DNA of 64,000 nt from Dermacentor variabilis. Lineage: Eukaryota; Arthropoda; Arachnida; Ixodida; Ixodidae. The stretch is from assembly GCF_050947875.1 (NCBI RefSeq), contig NC_134569.1, positions 16,655,631 through 16,719,630 on the forward strand. The letters are read 5' to 3'. The position numbers and the translations under genes were made by a program. This document shows, one piece after another, positions 43,700-56,402 of this stretch (the first letter of the stretch is position 1; each line of letters begins with the position of its first letter). The notes under the pieces were generated by a model. It saw nothing but the letters and a program-made list of their open reading frames with translations, did no database searches and was not told the origin of the DNA.

Positions 43700-45480
43700 T
43701 CATCTAGAGATTGCTCTTGACACGATACCGCAAGGAAATGATGTGCACCGTCTTTGGACATACTTTAAGACAACAGTCGCAGATTGTTTATCACAGTTTG
43801 TACCTGTCATACGGAAACGAGTTGAAAAGGCGATCACTATTAACTTGAAACGCCGACTACAGCGCGCCCGACAAGCAACGCCAAGAAACCCCGACACGAT
43901 TTCTGTCCTTAGCGCGCAGGTTCGTGAAAAAATTGAAGACAGCCAGGACAACTTTCTTTTCCACTACTTCGACCAACCCCATGCGAAATAGTCCGGACAG
44001 ATTCGGGAGATACCTGACCGGGGGTTCAAAACCAGCAATGACTGCAGTACGAGTGAATGATAGCATTTGTAGCGAGCCAGTCGTCATGGCAAAAAAAAAA
44101 AAAAAAAAAAAATCGATTATTTCTTCTGCTCGGTATTCTCGCCTGGCTCACCGATACAAGAATCACGGGATATTTGCGGAGACGAAATTCAGATTTCTAA
44201 AGAAGGAGTGTGACAACTTCTAGTGAAATTACATTGTAAGCCATCAGGGCCAGCTACATGACACACCAAATGAATTTTTGAAATGCTATAGTGACTAGGC
44301 TGAAGAATTTTTCATACAAATCTTTAAGACATTATTAGACACCGGTGCCTTATCTGATGACGGGCTACGTAATGGCCACGGTAGTGGAGATCTTCAAAGG
44401 AGACAAATTAAAGGTTAGCAATCACCGTCCAATTTTTATTACATGCGCTGTTTGTAAATTGATGGAACATATCATCTCCAAGTACGTAAAAGATTACATG
44501 GAAACGAAAAAAAATTATTCTGTGCTAAACAACATGGATTTCATAGGCGCCTCTCCAGCGTGACGCATATGTTCGAGACAGTCGAACACTCTGCGTTAGC
44601 CATAAATAACAAAGGAGACATAGATCTCACAGCCTCATATTTTTTTTTCAAGGTATTTGACAGGGTTTCTTATGCAAAACCTGTGCGCAAGCTTTATGAC
44701 ACTGGTCTTACTCCAAAAGTAGTACGATGTGTTCAGGTCTATTTAAAAAATTGACGACAGTTAGATCGCAGAAATTTTCACTGAGCGGTCGTCAACATTG
44801 ACGGTTACGTCCGGCGTTCCTCAGGGGTCGGTCTTGGGGCCGGCACTGTTTCTGATATACAATAATGATATAGTCATGAACATTAACCCATTGATTGAAG
44901 TAGGACTATCTGCAGATTCTGCAGATGACTGTTTGATGTTCTGTCGGGTGAAAAGCGTCAGTGACCATATCTAATTGAATGAGTCCGTGCAGATTATTAA
45001 CGACTGGTGTACCCCTTGGGATATGCAAATTAACTTCAAGAAGTCTGCTTACCCTCACTTCTTCCTTATGCTGTTGGCGGCAATATATTAAAACTTAAAA
45101 AAATGAAACATCTCGCAATAACCATAACAGATGATCGAAAATAGAGCAGTGATGTTGCGATTACTTGTGGATTCGCAGAGCGAAATCTCGGCTTGTTAAA
45201 AAGGAAATTGCAGTATGCTAGTTCTGACGTTAAGCTAATTGCATACTTGGCAATTGTTCGCCCTAGTATAGAGTACGCAAGTATAGTCTGGGACCCATAC
45301 CAGCAATATCTCCTTAATAAAGCAGTAAAAGTACAGCGCCTCGATGCTAGGGTGGTCTTTTCTTGCTACAACTGAACGCGATCAGTTACCGAGTTACTTA
45401 ATAGGGCTAACCTCCCGACACTTGCTGAGCGCCGGAGCGTTGCTAGATTAAAATTTATTTTCCAATACGCACGAGAAGCC
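43700..45480 (+). pseudogene. Old LINE: linker and reverse transcriptase
   Basis: Linker with LWTYFKTTVADCLSQFVP-like text at 43743-43990 and an A-run at 44091-44111. RT blocks: NHRPIFITCAVCKLMEHIIS (44420-44478), motif A with FKVFDRVSYAKP (44645-44685), motif B SGVPQGSVLGPALFLIYNND (from 44811), motif C as SADDCLMF, and VRPSIEYASIVWDPYQQYLL (45259-45315). LPTLAERRS-like text precedes 45450. Frames change at least six times, so this is much older than the insertions it carries. Confidence 0.8.
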
Positions 45481-45559
45481 CAAATGTGGATCCCAGCCTA
45501 TTTGCGACTTCCTGGCAGAATATATCTAAGGATAAATCACAACTATGCTTTCATGCCTT

Positions 45560-45815
45560 ATTCCTCCAGAGTTGATGTCATTAACCCCAGAGGCCCAGGT
45601 TCGATTCCCACCCAGGCTGAAATGTACCAAATTTTCTTTTCAAAGCCATTCATTTACTTTGTTCACAGGAACTTCCCTAAGAAATTTGGCGTGAATCGGA
45701 GCATTCTTGCATGTTTTTACTCTGCACCGAGGGCCAATTTTGGTACTATCGCTCGGCCACGCCGACGATGGATTTTCGCGTAATGGGCGATATAATGCTT
45801 TCGCATTAAAGGAAA
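45560..45815 (+). repeat. SINE-type repeat, second family, copy 2
   Basis: A B box GGTTCGATTCC lies at 45598-45608 and the body matches 24925-25290 (AAATTTTCTTTTCAAAGCCA with TTTACTTTG; GATGGATTTTCGCGTAATGG with a TAATGCTTTCGCATT end, about 45767-45806). The A box is too decayed to place. It sits at the 3' end of the old LINE. Confidence 0.6.
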
Positions 45816-48300
45816 AATTAACTAATGCGTATGTGGCCGCCTCTCTTCTGAGGCAGTTGAAAGAGAACGTCGATTCGAATCCGTGACACAGGTGATATCG
45901 GCGCCATTTCGTGGTTGGCCAGTGAGTCAGCCCCGTGCCCATAGACATAGGACACCTTAATGATGAGCCGTCTTTTTTCAGGATTGAAGAAATTATGCAA
46001 GCGACGAACGGTTGGTAACATTCTCGTGGTTACAAGGCAAATAAATTGGTACGGGGGTCATATATAGGCACATCGTTTGGCTTTAAATCGATGCTCAAAA
46101 TTTCATTTCCACATACCAGTGACCACTCACGTTCTTATTACTGATTCTTGCAGGTACTTGAGTCCAGAAAGAAGAAATGGTTAAAGGAATTCAAGAAAAA
46201 CGTTCTGCGGCGCAGAATATAGGCGCGTGTATACATACCTACTGGGATCGTGTGCAAGTTCCCCCAAAAAACCTATGGTGACTTGGCCGGCCCTCCTAAA
46301 TTGCGCGCAAGATACTGATTCCCGTCTGGGCATCCTTCTCGAATTTCGAGGGGAGTAGGTCACCCCGTCATTATAAAGGCAACAGCAGAGACGCCAAATC
46401 CCGCCATCACCCTTGTTCATCACCTTTAGATAGCCCACCCTGGCTAGAGGTGTAAGGGCAGAGAAAAAAACACGGCAATACCGAGGGAAGTTTTCTTTTT
46501 CGTTTTTTTTTTCAGCACAGAGAAAGCGAAAAAAAAGAAAGAAGAGACACATTAACACTTTCACACACAGTTATACTTGCGATTCTCTGCTGCGCTGCAT
46601 ACAATTGTAGAAGGGACGACGGCGGCAAGAAAACGGCAGTATATAGTTTTCGAGCGTCCTCACTATATATAATTTCAGTTTTGTTTTCAAAAGGCCGCTT
46701 AGCTTTCAAACGTCGCGGAATACAGGACGCCCTCTGGGTTTTGCTCCAGGACTGGCGTCTGGGACTCCGCAACTGTCAACGTGACAACTGACAACGTGCA
46801 ACTGTCAACCTAGTGGCGAGACATTCGCTCTAACGAGCCGCTGACACCTGTAGCTTCCAGGCTGCTGCAGACACATTCGCCATCTGCCACTCCCGAACGA
46901 AACTGGTTTTTCTTAGGAAATCTTCGCAAGAAGGCTGTGCAACAGGCTCACAAGTAAAGGTGTTCGAGAACTTGTCTACTACGTACAATCAAATTTGAAT
47001 GTGGAAGCAACCGCGATCGATTCTCATGCGTTTGTGTCCAGCGAGAGTAAGTTGTACACGAAGGACTTTTTTCTCAGTTATCAGATTAGCAATCTTTGGT
47101 ACAAGAGAACAAGTTTTTCAATTCCATTGTCTTCGCCTTCTCGGCGTAGGTATCGCACGTATTTAGTATTTTTTTTTATTGCTGGAAAAATAAATAAAGC
47201 CTCATTTAACAGAGTTTCAATTTTTCTCACAATTTCCAAAATTTCGTAAAATAACTGGAGAAACTTTTCTTTTCTCCCGCTCACAATTTACGGACGTTCT
47301 GCGTCTCCAACCTCGCCCCCGATTCCCAATTTTCTTCCAGCGGAAAGCGAATAGCCTAGAGCGGAAGTACCGCAACAGAAGTGTTTCCAGAACCACAATA
47401 AAAACGCTTTCAAGTGCGCAAGCTCAGCCAGGCCAGTGTGGCATGTTCTGGCCCACTGCGCGTTGCCAGGTGTGTCAACCCGCGCATTATTGCTCGACGG
47501 GGTAGACGCGGCGCCGCTGCACCGCGGGAGCACTGTTGCCGGATGCGCGCGCCGCGCTTCCCTGTTGAAGGAAGTCGGCGGGCGCATTTCCTCCCTCCGT
47601 GTCGGTGGAGCAGCAGCGCCAATCCGCGCGGCTTCCGTGAACTACGCAAGATTATGTAATGCATATATAAAGTCGACGTTTCTCATAAATTCTGAGGTCG
47701 ATCGGGGCTTTTGATCCTCCGACAGAGCTCTCTAATCCATTTGCTCCTTACGGCAACAGTGTCTGACGCCAACTTTGAGGCACATATTGAGATCTATCGT
47801 AGCCCGCACGACCCGAACGGACGGTCGACGACCGACATGAACTCATAAAAGCCAAGCCAAAGCTTTACGGCTTCCTTCTTCATTTTAATGTTATGTCGAG
47901 CAACAAACAATCCAAGAAATTGAGAAAGCTTAAAAAGCGGCCTGATACATTGCACCTGTATGGCTACGACGGTTCCGTATGAGTCGTCAAAAGAGGACGG
48001 CGTCATGCGAACAACAAAAAAAAAAAAAAAAAAGAAAAAAAAAAGAAAAGAAAGAAGAACTAGAAGGTAGATGGAGCGATGAAGTTTTAAAATTAACGAG
48101 CTACAAAAAATAAATAGAAGATAAAGAAGATAGCGAGACTTACGCGTGGTTCAATGACGTGATAATCCATCAGAGAGAGAGAGATAAAAAGAAAGAAAAA
48201 CGGAAATGATAAAGGCGACTTTCTGCGTGATGAAGCCGGCGCCTACATCTGTCACATATCGTCCAAGCGGGCGAGCGAGCGCCAGAGGACGAGGCCCTTC
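45816..48300. other. No recognisable gene
   Basis: AT-rich with A-runs (48017-48055) and a CpG-rich patch at 47450-47640. The frame at 46181-46564 (minus) starts with a hydrophobic stretch but has no family motif. AATAAA occurs at 47190. Confidence 0.4.
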
Positions 48301-48316
48301 GCTGCGGTAGGCTCAC

Positions 48317-48640
48317 CTCGCATGTGGTGGCGGAGCGAGCCGCTTGACGTCGCAGTGCCGTAACAGGAGCCCGGCAGTCTGGCCGCCGGTGCAGCGACAG
48401 CGCGCGCCCGGAGACCCTTCCTCCCGGCAGCGAGGGGAACAGCGCTGCTGCCACAGTGTATACTGAGCGCCGGTAAAAGCGTGCAACGACGCCGAAGGCG
48501 CGACACGCGCCAAGAGGGCAGTTACAGATAGCAGAGCAGATCGAAGGCGCCGTTTCTTATCAGTCGAATTACGGTAGGCATAGCGTTTCCCCGAGGACAA
48601 GACGGGTCTGGCTGCCGCGGGTTGCCTCATAGCGTTGACA
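48317..48640 (-). other. Candidate 5' exon in a CpG-rich block
   Basis: On the minus strand a CpG-rich frame, open from about 48630, ends at GAG|GTGAGC (junction 48317/48316), a strong 5' splice-site match. The translated text is Arg/Ala/Pro/Ser-rich without a domain, so it may be a 5' UTR exon. No partner exon was found. Confidence 0.25.
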
Positions 48641-51600
48641 CGTCCTCGTTGGCTTTGGTCAAACTACCGCACAGAGCAATACAGAGTGTACGGATGAAAC
48701 GACGTTTAATCGGTGGGCAGAACTACCAACAAGGTAACGAACATACCGAGGCTTTCTTTTATTTCACACGCTTATTTGTCCACAATGTCCCAACTGCACA
48801 CTATGTCCAATAAGTACGCGAAGACATTCACTGGACAGCCTCGATATCCTGTCGGTAGTGTACATTGCGAAAGCAGACGACGTGGCCGCGGAAGGGCCCA
48901 CTGCAGTGGCGCTCTCCCCGATGATTGGCTGATACAGGCGGAAACGTCCACAGCGTGCTGCACAGTATTAGTGATACAACGTATAGTCTGCGCCGCACCG
49001 GGGGAAGACCGTGCCTCCCTTCCTTCGACCACGGGGTGGGGGAGGGTTGGCAGACGAGCGGATTCAAGGTCGAGGGCATGCCGGCGCACGGCAGCCGCGC
49101 GCTGCGAGCCAGCCGCGGTTCCGCCGCTGTGCCATCGATCGTCGGATGCCTCGCGCTTTTGCCAAAGCCTCTCCCACTCCCGTGCTCCGCTCCCTTTAGC
49201 ACCGCACCAGCTCGCACATGCGCTCATTCACTGCTTTTCGTGTTCTCGCACGGTGCGGGAGCGCAGGGACGCGCTGGATGAGAACTGGCGCGAGTAGCGA
49301 CCGGCCCTTTCAGGCTCGCAACACCGCGTTCCTAGAGAAGCTCAAGTGTGGCGCCATCGCGTTATCCTCGCTTCGTTCGGTATAAACGGCCCCTTGCAAC
49401 CTTCCTGTCTGTACGAGTCACAAAGGAAAGCGGCAGGCAAAGTTGCCGTCGTGGTAACTGTTGCAAATCGTGACGTCTCAATGACACGGTGCAGTAAAGG
49501 GGAACACATGTTGAGCAGAAATTACGGTAGCATTATCGACGACATATTCAGCATGTTTATCGGGAGCTTGAAAGAGAAAATGGTACGTGAGCCTGAGCGG
49601 TAAAAGTCGATCGGCCGTATGCGTTTCCCGGACGACAGTGATTTAACGCAAGCGAGCGTCGCGTAGCGCCGAATGCGCATGGCTTGATAGAACGAGTCCG
49701 AAAGGTTTGCCGGTGTGTTACCACAAGGCACACCGGGGGCTGTCGTATGCAGATTCGCCTCAGTGTGGTTTGAAGGTCAGCCACTGCCCCGAAGTGGTAA
49801 TGATGCCGTATGCTGAATATATATATACGTCGGGGTTCGTCCTGCAGTAAAACGGAAAACTCGCTAGGGGGGGGGGGGGGGGGCACACCGCTTCGGCTAT
49901 AAGGCTGCTTACGAGTCACGTTCATTAGTGTCAGAAGGCAAAGAGCGTCCTACCTCCTGTTTAGCCCCTACTCGGCCTACACGCGCAAATTTGCGGTTGC
50001 GTGACCGATGCCAGGCATGTTATGTTCGCGCTCCTGCTGGTAGGGTCACTTTTTGCTTTGCGTAGAACGCTTTCACGCTGCCGCCGCCGGAAGAAGCGAC
50101 AGATACGACCAGCACGAACACTCCCGGATCGAGCACGCTCTCAAGTAATGTTCCTGTTCCGTTCTTTTCAGGAAAGCCCGCCGCGGCCACAGAAAACCGT
50201 GAGCGTGTATACGTCGGCGGGGCCGACTCTACACCGCGCCAGGTTTGCACGGAGGCGTACTGTCTGGTTCCCTGCTATCGACCACACGTACTCGTCGGGA
50301 CGAAAAAGAAGAAAAGCGAAAGCACAGCACGCCAAGTGCCCCGCAGAACAGCGGGAGAAAGCACCCTGCAGCTGGGCCCGTCGCAACGCGTGCGGCGCTC
50401 CTGGCTGCAGCAGCATATATACGCGGCGAGCGCACACGCGCCGGGTCGCGCTCTCCAAGCCAGCCGCAGCCAAGAGCGAGAGCGGGCAGTGATCGAAAGG
50501 TCCTCACACGCACGGCCGAGCACGCTCGTGTGCGCGCTGCAGGCAAGCGCACTCCTCTCTCCCTCTACAGGCGCGGTGGGCATCCGGTCGACGGGAAATT
50601 AAAGAAAAAAGGAGATGGCTGGGGAAGAAGGAAATACCTGTGGTGGAATGCGAACCGGCACGTGACCTTACTCGCCCAGCGCCGACTCCGTCGCCCCAGC
50701 TGCGAGAACGAAACAAGTCGTGCTATGCTCGAGGAAGAGCGGGATCTGCGCTCCTCGAAACAACAGGGAAACCAGGCTGCCTATCCCGAGTGACTTCAGG
50801 GGACACACCGGGCACATGCTTTTTTTTTTCTCATATTGTTCCCGGCTACGTGGCATAAAACGACGTACGACAACGCCCGGCTGCCCCTAGTCCTCCGGTC
50901 AAAAGCGTGCGCTTCCCCCAACCCCGAAAAATATTACTGGCTGCGCCAGTGCAACTCGCCCAGGAAAATGTTTTACAACTTTATGCCTTAAAATCAAAAC
51001 CGCAAATGACTTTTGAAAAAGAAGCTTCCTCGGCCTCGCAAGTGCAGCTTAGGTCAGTGAGCGTCTTGCGAGCGACGATTAGTTCAATGAGCGGCTTTGC
51101 GAAATTCACCCCCTTTTTGAACAAAGCAATACCGTCGCTTTTCAACAACTTGGTCGCGGGACCGCTGTGACTCGCCGGTGTGAATGCCATCTGTTCCACG
51201 TGGTGCTACTTTCTTCGCGATTTCGCCCCTTGCGAAGTTGCAGGTGGTGTATGCGGCAAATATATGGCGTCGGCCCCTTCGTGCGAGCCATCTTTAAATG
51301 CATACGCGGTTGCTTGTGCTGCGATGACGTCCGCCGGCTGGACTTGGCGTTCCCGTGCTAAGCCTTTTTATTACCCGAGCTCAGTAAGGGCGATAAATTT
51401 GAACGTGCTTCGTGTGGATTCAAAAAGGAGCTTGGAGAGGGCTTGGCATGGCCGCGATTGAGGAGCGGACGAGAAAAATTCTCAGAGAAACAGGCGCAGA
51501 TACGGATTTATACATCGCGGACTGACCCCATCTACACGTTGGCCGCTCTTACTGACGTAGCTGTTGTGCACTGCAAGCGGACTCTCTAAACTCCCGTGCG

Positions 51601-52440
51601 CGGGCAGCGCATGCGCCGTCGGTACCATGACAGCACGACGGCGTCAAAACGCTTCTAGCGCCCGTATAATCGCTATGGAACGCACAGCTGACAAAGCAGC
51701 AGTAACTGCAGCGTGGATAATCCCATAGCATGAAAACTGGCGCATGGACTCAAGACAACAGCGAGAGGAGCGGCCAGTCCTTGAGGTCGCTGCCGCTTTG
51801 TTCGTCGCTCATGTTATTGGTTACGCGATCGATTTGGCTAAGAACGCCCGGAGTCGCGTGCATTAGAGCTAACCGACGAAAAACACAGGGACACGACGTC
51901 GTCCCAGAATAATATTGACGCGATCAATGCTCACCCATGACCGAAGAAAAGAACCACGCGCTCTGGCAGATGCATTTTGGAATTACCTTTGCTCAGTACC
52001 CCAGCTCCGTCACGCGAAAATGCACGCGAAAAGTGTCAGGCCTTGTATCTGCACAAAAATGCCTAATGTGCGAAGTTAAGACATTTAACTTCGTTGCACT
52101 ATTGTATATGTAGATGACTGGTAGCTTTATAAGCGTTATGAAACAATTTAATAAAATCAATTCATGAGAGAAAATAACCATAGGAATACGTAGGGGTCAA
52201 TAGAATATGCATAGGGAAGCTTATAGTACAGGTGAGCCAACTTGAAATTTGGGGCTGGGTCAACTGAAATTCGGGAATATGCTTACGCATACTTCGGCAA
52301 CTCTAGTGGAGTTTCTGCATTCCTTTTTTTCTTACTTTCTTACTACTGTAACGGTTCACTTTATGCGGCAATGAATGGAAAAGAAGCCAAACGCCTGGGT
52401 ATGGCGTGCCTAATAGTCACGCTCGTCAACATGGAAGGAC
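48641..52440. other. CpG-rich region, no recognisable gene
   Basis: Two CpG-dense blocks (48800-49340 and 50000-50730) with many overlapping frames on both strands and no domain. A TATA-like CATATATACG lies at 50414-50423, and CTCTCTCCCTCTACAG (to 50570) looks like a splice acceptor. A poly-G tract is at 49867-49882. From 51400 the sequence is ordinary. Confidence 0.4.
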
Positions 52441-52488
52441 TTGTCCGTCGGGCATGTGCGACGGGATTATGCGCAGAATGTGCAAATC

Positions 52489-54900
52489 CTACTCCCCTCT
52501 GCCCTGCGTTCAACCCCTCTATGCAAAGGGGTGATTTCCCTCACATGCCCATCTCTGTGGGTTGCCCCAACGTGCCCTACGTTCAATCCCTGTATGCAAA
52601 GGGATGGTTTACCTCCCATGTCTCTCTGTGTGGGTTGCCCCTTACGTGCCCTACATTCAATCCCTCTACGCAAAGGGGTGGTTTCCCTCCCGTGCCCGTT
52701 CTGTATGGGTTGCCCCAACGTGCCCTACGTTCAACCACTTTACGCAAAGGGGCGCTTTCCTCCCATGCCCCTCTGTGTGGGTTGCCCCCAACGTGTCCTA
52801 CGTTCAATCCCTCTACGCGAAGGGGTGGTTTCCTTCCCGTGCCACTTTGTGTTTGTTAACGCGACGTGTCCTACGTTCAATCCCTCTAAGCAAAGGGGTG
52901 GTTTCCCTCCCGTGCCCCTCTGTGTGGGTTGCCCCAACGTGCCCTACGTTCAATCCCTCTACAGAAAGGGGTGGTTTCCCTCCCGTGCCCGTCTGTGTGG
53001 GTTGCCCCAACGTGCCCTACGTTCAATCCCTCTACGGAAAGGGGTGGTGTCCCTACCGTGCCCCACTGTGTGGGTTGCCCCAACCTGCCCTACGTTCAAC
53101 CCCTCTACGCAAAGGGGTGCTTTCCTCCCATGTCCCGCTGTGTGGGTTGCCCCCAACGTGCCCTACATTCAATCCGTCTACTCAAAGGAGTGGTTTCCCT
53201 CCCGTGCCCCTCTGTGTGGGTTACCCCCACGTGCCCTACGTTCAATCCCTCTACGGAAAGGGGTGGTTTCCCTCCCGTGCCATTCTGTGTGGGTTAACGC
53301 GCCGTGCCCTACGTTCAATCCCTCTACGCAAAGGGGTGGTTTCCCTCCCGTGCCCCCCTGTGTGGGTTGCCCCAACTTGCGCTACGTTCAATCCCTCTAC
53401 GCGAAGGGGTGGTTTCCCTCCCATGCCGCTCTTTGTGGGTTGCCCCAACGTGCCATATGTTCAATCCCTCTACAGAAAGGGGTGATTTCCCTCCCGTGCC
53501 CGTCTTTGTGGGTTGTCCCAACGTGCCCTACATTCAATCCCTCTACGCAAAGGGTGGTTTCCCTCCCATGCCCGTCTGTGCAGGTTACCCCAACGTGCCC
53601 TAGTTCAATCCCTCTTCGCAAAGAGATGGTTTACCTCCCATGCCCCTCTGTCTGAGTTGCCCCAACGTGCCCTATGTTCTATCCTTCTACGCAAAGGAGT
53701 GGTTTCCCTCCCGTGCCCCTCTTTGTGGGTTGACGCGACGTGCCCTACGTTCAATCCCTCTACGCAATGGGGTGGTTTCCCTCCCGTGCCCCTCTGTGTG
53801 GGTTGCCCCAACGTGCCCTACGTTCAACCCCTTAACGCAAAGGGATGGTTTCCCATCATGCCCTTCTGCGTGGGTTAACGCGCCGTATCCTACGTTCAAT
53901 CCCTCTACGCAAAGGGATGGTCTCCCTCCCGTGCTCCTCTGAAGTGCCCTACATTCAATCCCTCTACGCAAAAGGTTGGTTTCCCTGCCATGCCGCTCTC
54001 TGTGGGTTGAAGCGACGTGCTCTACGTTCAATCCCTCTACGCAAAGGGGTGGTTTCCTCCCATGCCTCTCTATATGGGTTGCCACTAACGTGTCCTACGT
54101 TCAATCCCTCTACGCAAAGGGTGGTTTCCCTCCCATGCCCGTCTGTGCAGGTTACCCCAACGTGCCCTACATTCAATCCCTCTACGCAAAGGGGTGGTTT
54201 CCTGCCATGCCTCTCTGTGTGGGTTGCCCCCAACGTGTCCTACGTTCAATCCCTCTACACGAAGGGGTAGTTTCCCTCCCGTGCCACTCTGTGTTTGTTA
54301 CCGCGACGTGCCCTATGTTCAATCCCTCTACGCGAAGGGGTGGTTTCCCTCCCGTGCCCCTCTGTCTGGGTTGTCCCAACGTGCCCTACGTTCAATCCTT
54401 CTACGCAAAGGAGTGGTTTCCCTCCCGTGCTACTCTTTGCGGCTTGACGCGACGTGTCCTACGTTCAATCCCTCTACGGAAAGGGGTAGTTTCCCTCCCG
54501 TGCCATTCTGTGTGGGCTGCCCCAACGTGCCTTACGTTCAATCTCTCTACGCAAAGGGGTGGTTTCCCTCCCGTGCCCCTCTGTGTGGGTTGCCCCAACG
54601 TGCCCTACGTTCAATCCCTCTACAGAAAGGTGTGGTTTCCCTCCCGTGCCCCTCTGTGTGGGTTGCGCCGACGTGCCCTACGTTCAATCCCTCTACCCAA
54701 AGGGGTGGTTTCCCTCCCATGCCGCTCGGTATGGGTTGCCCCAACGTGTTCTACATTCAACACATCTACGGAACGGGGTGGTTTCCCTTCCATGCCGCTC
54801 TGTTTGGGTTGCCTCAACATGCCCTACGTTCTATCCCTCTGTGCAAAGGGGTGGTTTCCCTCCCGTGCCCCTCTGTGTGGGTTGACGCGACGTGTCCTGA
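52489..54900. repeat. 73-bp satellite array, about 33 copies, with higher-order structure
   Basis: A 73-base unit (GTTGCCCCAACGTGCCCTAC / GTTCAATCCCTCTACGCAAA / GGGGTGGTTTCCCTCCCGTG / CCCCTCTGTGTGG) repeats head-to-tail for 2.4 kb with scattered substitutions and few indels. Some units carry a variant junction (GTTGACGCGACGTG or GTTAACGCGCCGTG instead of GTTGCCCCAACGTG); these recur only at multiples of two units. Because 73 is not a multiple of 3, every frame rotates through the unit and stays open, giving spurious frames of over 400 codons. Each unit contains GTTCAATCC, a match to the pol III B-box core. Confidence 0.95.
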
Positions 54901-55819
54901 CAAAGCCGTCTGCTAGAGACCAGCAGATAACGAGGTTGCCCGTATGGTGGAAGGCATTAGAAAAACAGCGAGCCGCTACGTGTGGTCACATCTCTGCCCT
55001 TGCGTGCAGGTGCACGCACGCTGAACGTTTCTGTATATTTTTGTCTTGGAGCGCACCGCTTACCCGTAATGATGTATTGAACTTCTGTTATTTGTTATTA
55101 CATAACCTCGGTCGTCCCTGCCGCACCCTCTTCCATGGTCAACCTGGTTCGAGCCCCAAACAGACGCTGTTGAAGGTTCACAAAACCCCGCCCCCATAAC
55201 ACTGCGTGGCCAATCCCCGTGTTCTGCACGGCATATTATTCGAGGTCTCTATATTAACATCGGCTGCTGCTTTGTTAAGACTCGCACGAATCAGTTTATT
55301 TACGTGCCGATAGTAGTTCTTTGCCTCGAACCAAGCATGCTGCAGAGGTGAAAGGCTGAAGCTCGGATACGTGTCATTCAGTATATGAGTCTTGTTGTGA
55401 ACTTTTGCTTCCTTCGCAGACTAATTTCCCGCATATGCGTGGTATTCATTTTTAAGTATCGCGGAATTTCTAAAAATTGCCTATGACAGAAAATTGAAAA
55501 CAATTTATGAACTGTAACCGGTGAGTTTGCAAGAGTTGAGATGAATCTCGACAATTTTCGTGATGTTACTTCCTAATGTGTGGGACGAAATCCATGGACG
55601 TTCCAGTCATTTTTGTGCTTCAATGCATAAAGGAGAGTTTTGTTAAAAAGTGAGCGGAACGACAGCATGTTTTAACGGTGAGTTTGATGGCACATATCTC
55701 TAAACTGGTGTGATTCTGGAAATTATTTCCGCCTTGTCAACTCACCGGCTGCAATTCGTATATTGCAATATGTGGCATAATAATTAGAAGGCTACTTAGG
55801 GAGCTTTTGTTCATAAGTG
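54901..55819. other. No recognisable gene
   Basis: Unique-looking, AT-rich from 55040. Nothing supported. Confidence 0.4.
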
Positions 55820-56402
55820 GAATATGTGCTTCGATCCCCGTGTTCGTGGTCGTTGCTTGCCTCGTAGTGCTAGAGCACTGTTAGTGAAATTAAGAGTTGG
55901 CTTAGTGTTGGTGCGCCCACGGTTGTAACGTCAAAGTCGTGTGGACAACCCGTCGTGTACGTCGTGTCGCTCATGGGAGACACTTGAACACCTTATATTG
56001 GAGTGTCCCGCATTCGTCACACAACGTGCACTGCTTATTAAGGAATATGAACTGATTGGATTCATGAGTACGGCCCTTGACGATTGCCTGTTTCCGAGGA
56101 GTGCTGCTCAACGCTAGAGACTTGCAAACTTTCATGCAGAAAACTGATTTGGCCTCCGGTTTATAGGCATTTTCTTTTCTTGTTCCTACTTTCTCTTGTC
56201 TGTGTCTCTGTGATGTGTTTATTTCATATTTCCTTTCCTATTTCTTTGTTTCCTATCTCCTTCTCCTCTTCTCCCCTTTTCTTTCCCTCCTCCCGAAAGA
56301 GTAGGCAGGCGTAGTGCCCCTCTCGGTGGCAGTTGTCAGCTTGCTCCCTCCCTGTTTGCTTTGTGTGCTTGTATGTTTAGATATCTAATAATAATAATAA
56401 TT
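55820..56402 (+). mobile_element. 3' end of an I-like LINE
   Basis: A plus-strand frame carries CTSCRSWETLEHLILECPAF (55952-56011), a C-x2-C...H...C zinc knuckle as at the end of RNase H-bearing LINEs, then ALDDCLFPRSAAQR. A pyrimidine-rich 3' UTR (56160-56300) and a (TAA)n tail (56386-56402) follow. Everything upstream of the knuckle region is lost or too decayed. The knuckle resembles that of the insertion at 40241-41089, and both are in the I group by my reading. Confidence 0.75.

Larger units (their letters stand above)
39290..45555 (+). mobile_element. Old CR1-like LINE with 2A, split by two later LINE insertions
   Basis: Three plus-strand blocks make one element. 39290-39946: 2A motif and first part of the ORF1-like domain. 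41102-41429: end of that domain and start of the endonuclease. 43134-45555: rest of the endonuclease and the reverse transcriptase. The first gap is an I-like LINE with a perfect 12-bp target duplication, the second an L2-like LINE. Domain order and spacing match the LINE at 11340-15285, a relative. The 3' end is obscured by a SINE at 45560. Confidence 0.8.

Noticed and set aside
46181..46564. Minus-strand frame with a hydrophobic start that looks like a secreted protein
   Set aside because: The hydrophobic stretch comes from a T-rich tract, no cysteine pattern or family motif follows, and no promoter or splice site supports it.
50555..50603. Acceptor-like sites at 50570 and 61178, both followed by GACGGGAAATTAAA
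   Set aside because: A shared 14-mer is expected a few times by chance in 64 kb, and no alignable sequence flanks it. Pyrimidine-AG sites alone do not define exons.
52441..53655. A 404-codon plus-strand frame, and a 407-codon one at 53976-55199
   Set aside because: They are products of a 73-base repeat without stops in any forward frame. The frames rotate through the unit, are also open on the minus strand, and extend beyond the array only by chance.
52489..54900. Repeat-spacer periodicity reminiscent of a CRISPR array
   Set aside because: There are no unique spacers: the whole 73-base unit repeats head-to-tail. The setting is eukaryotic and no cas genes exist.
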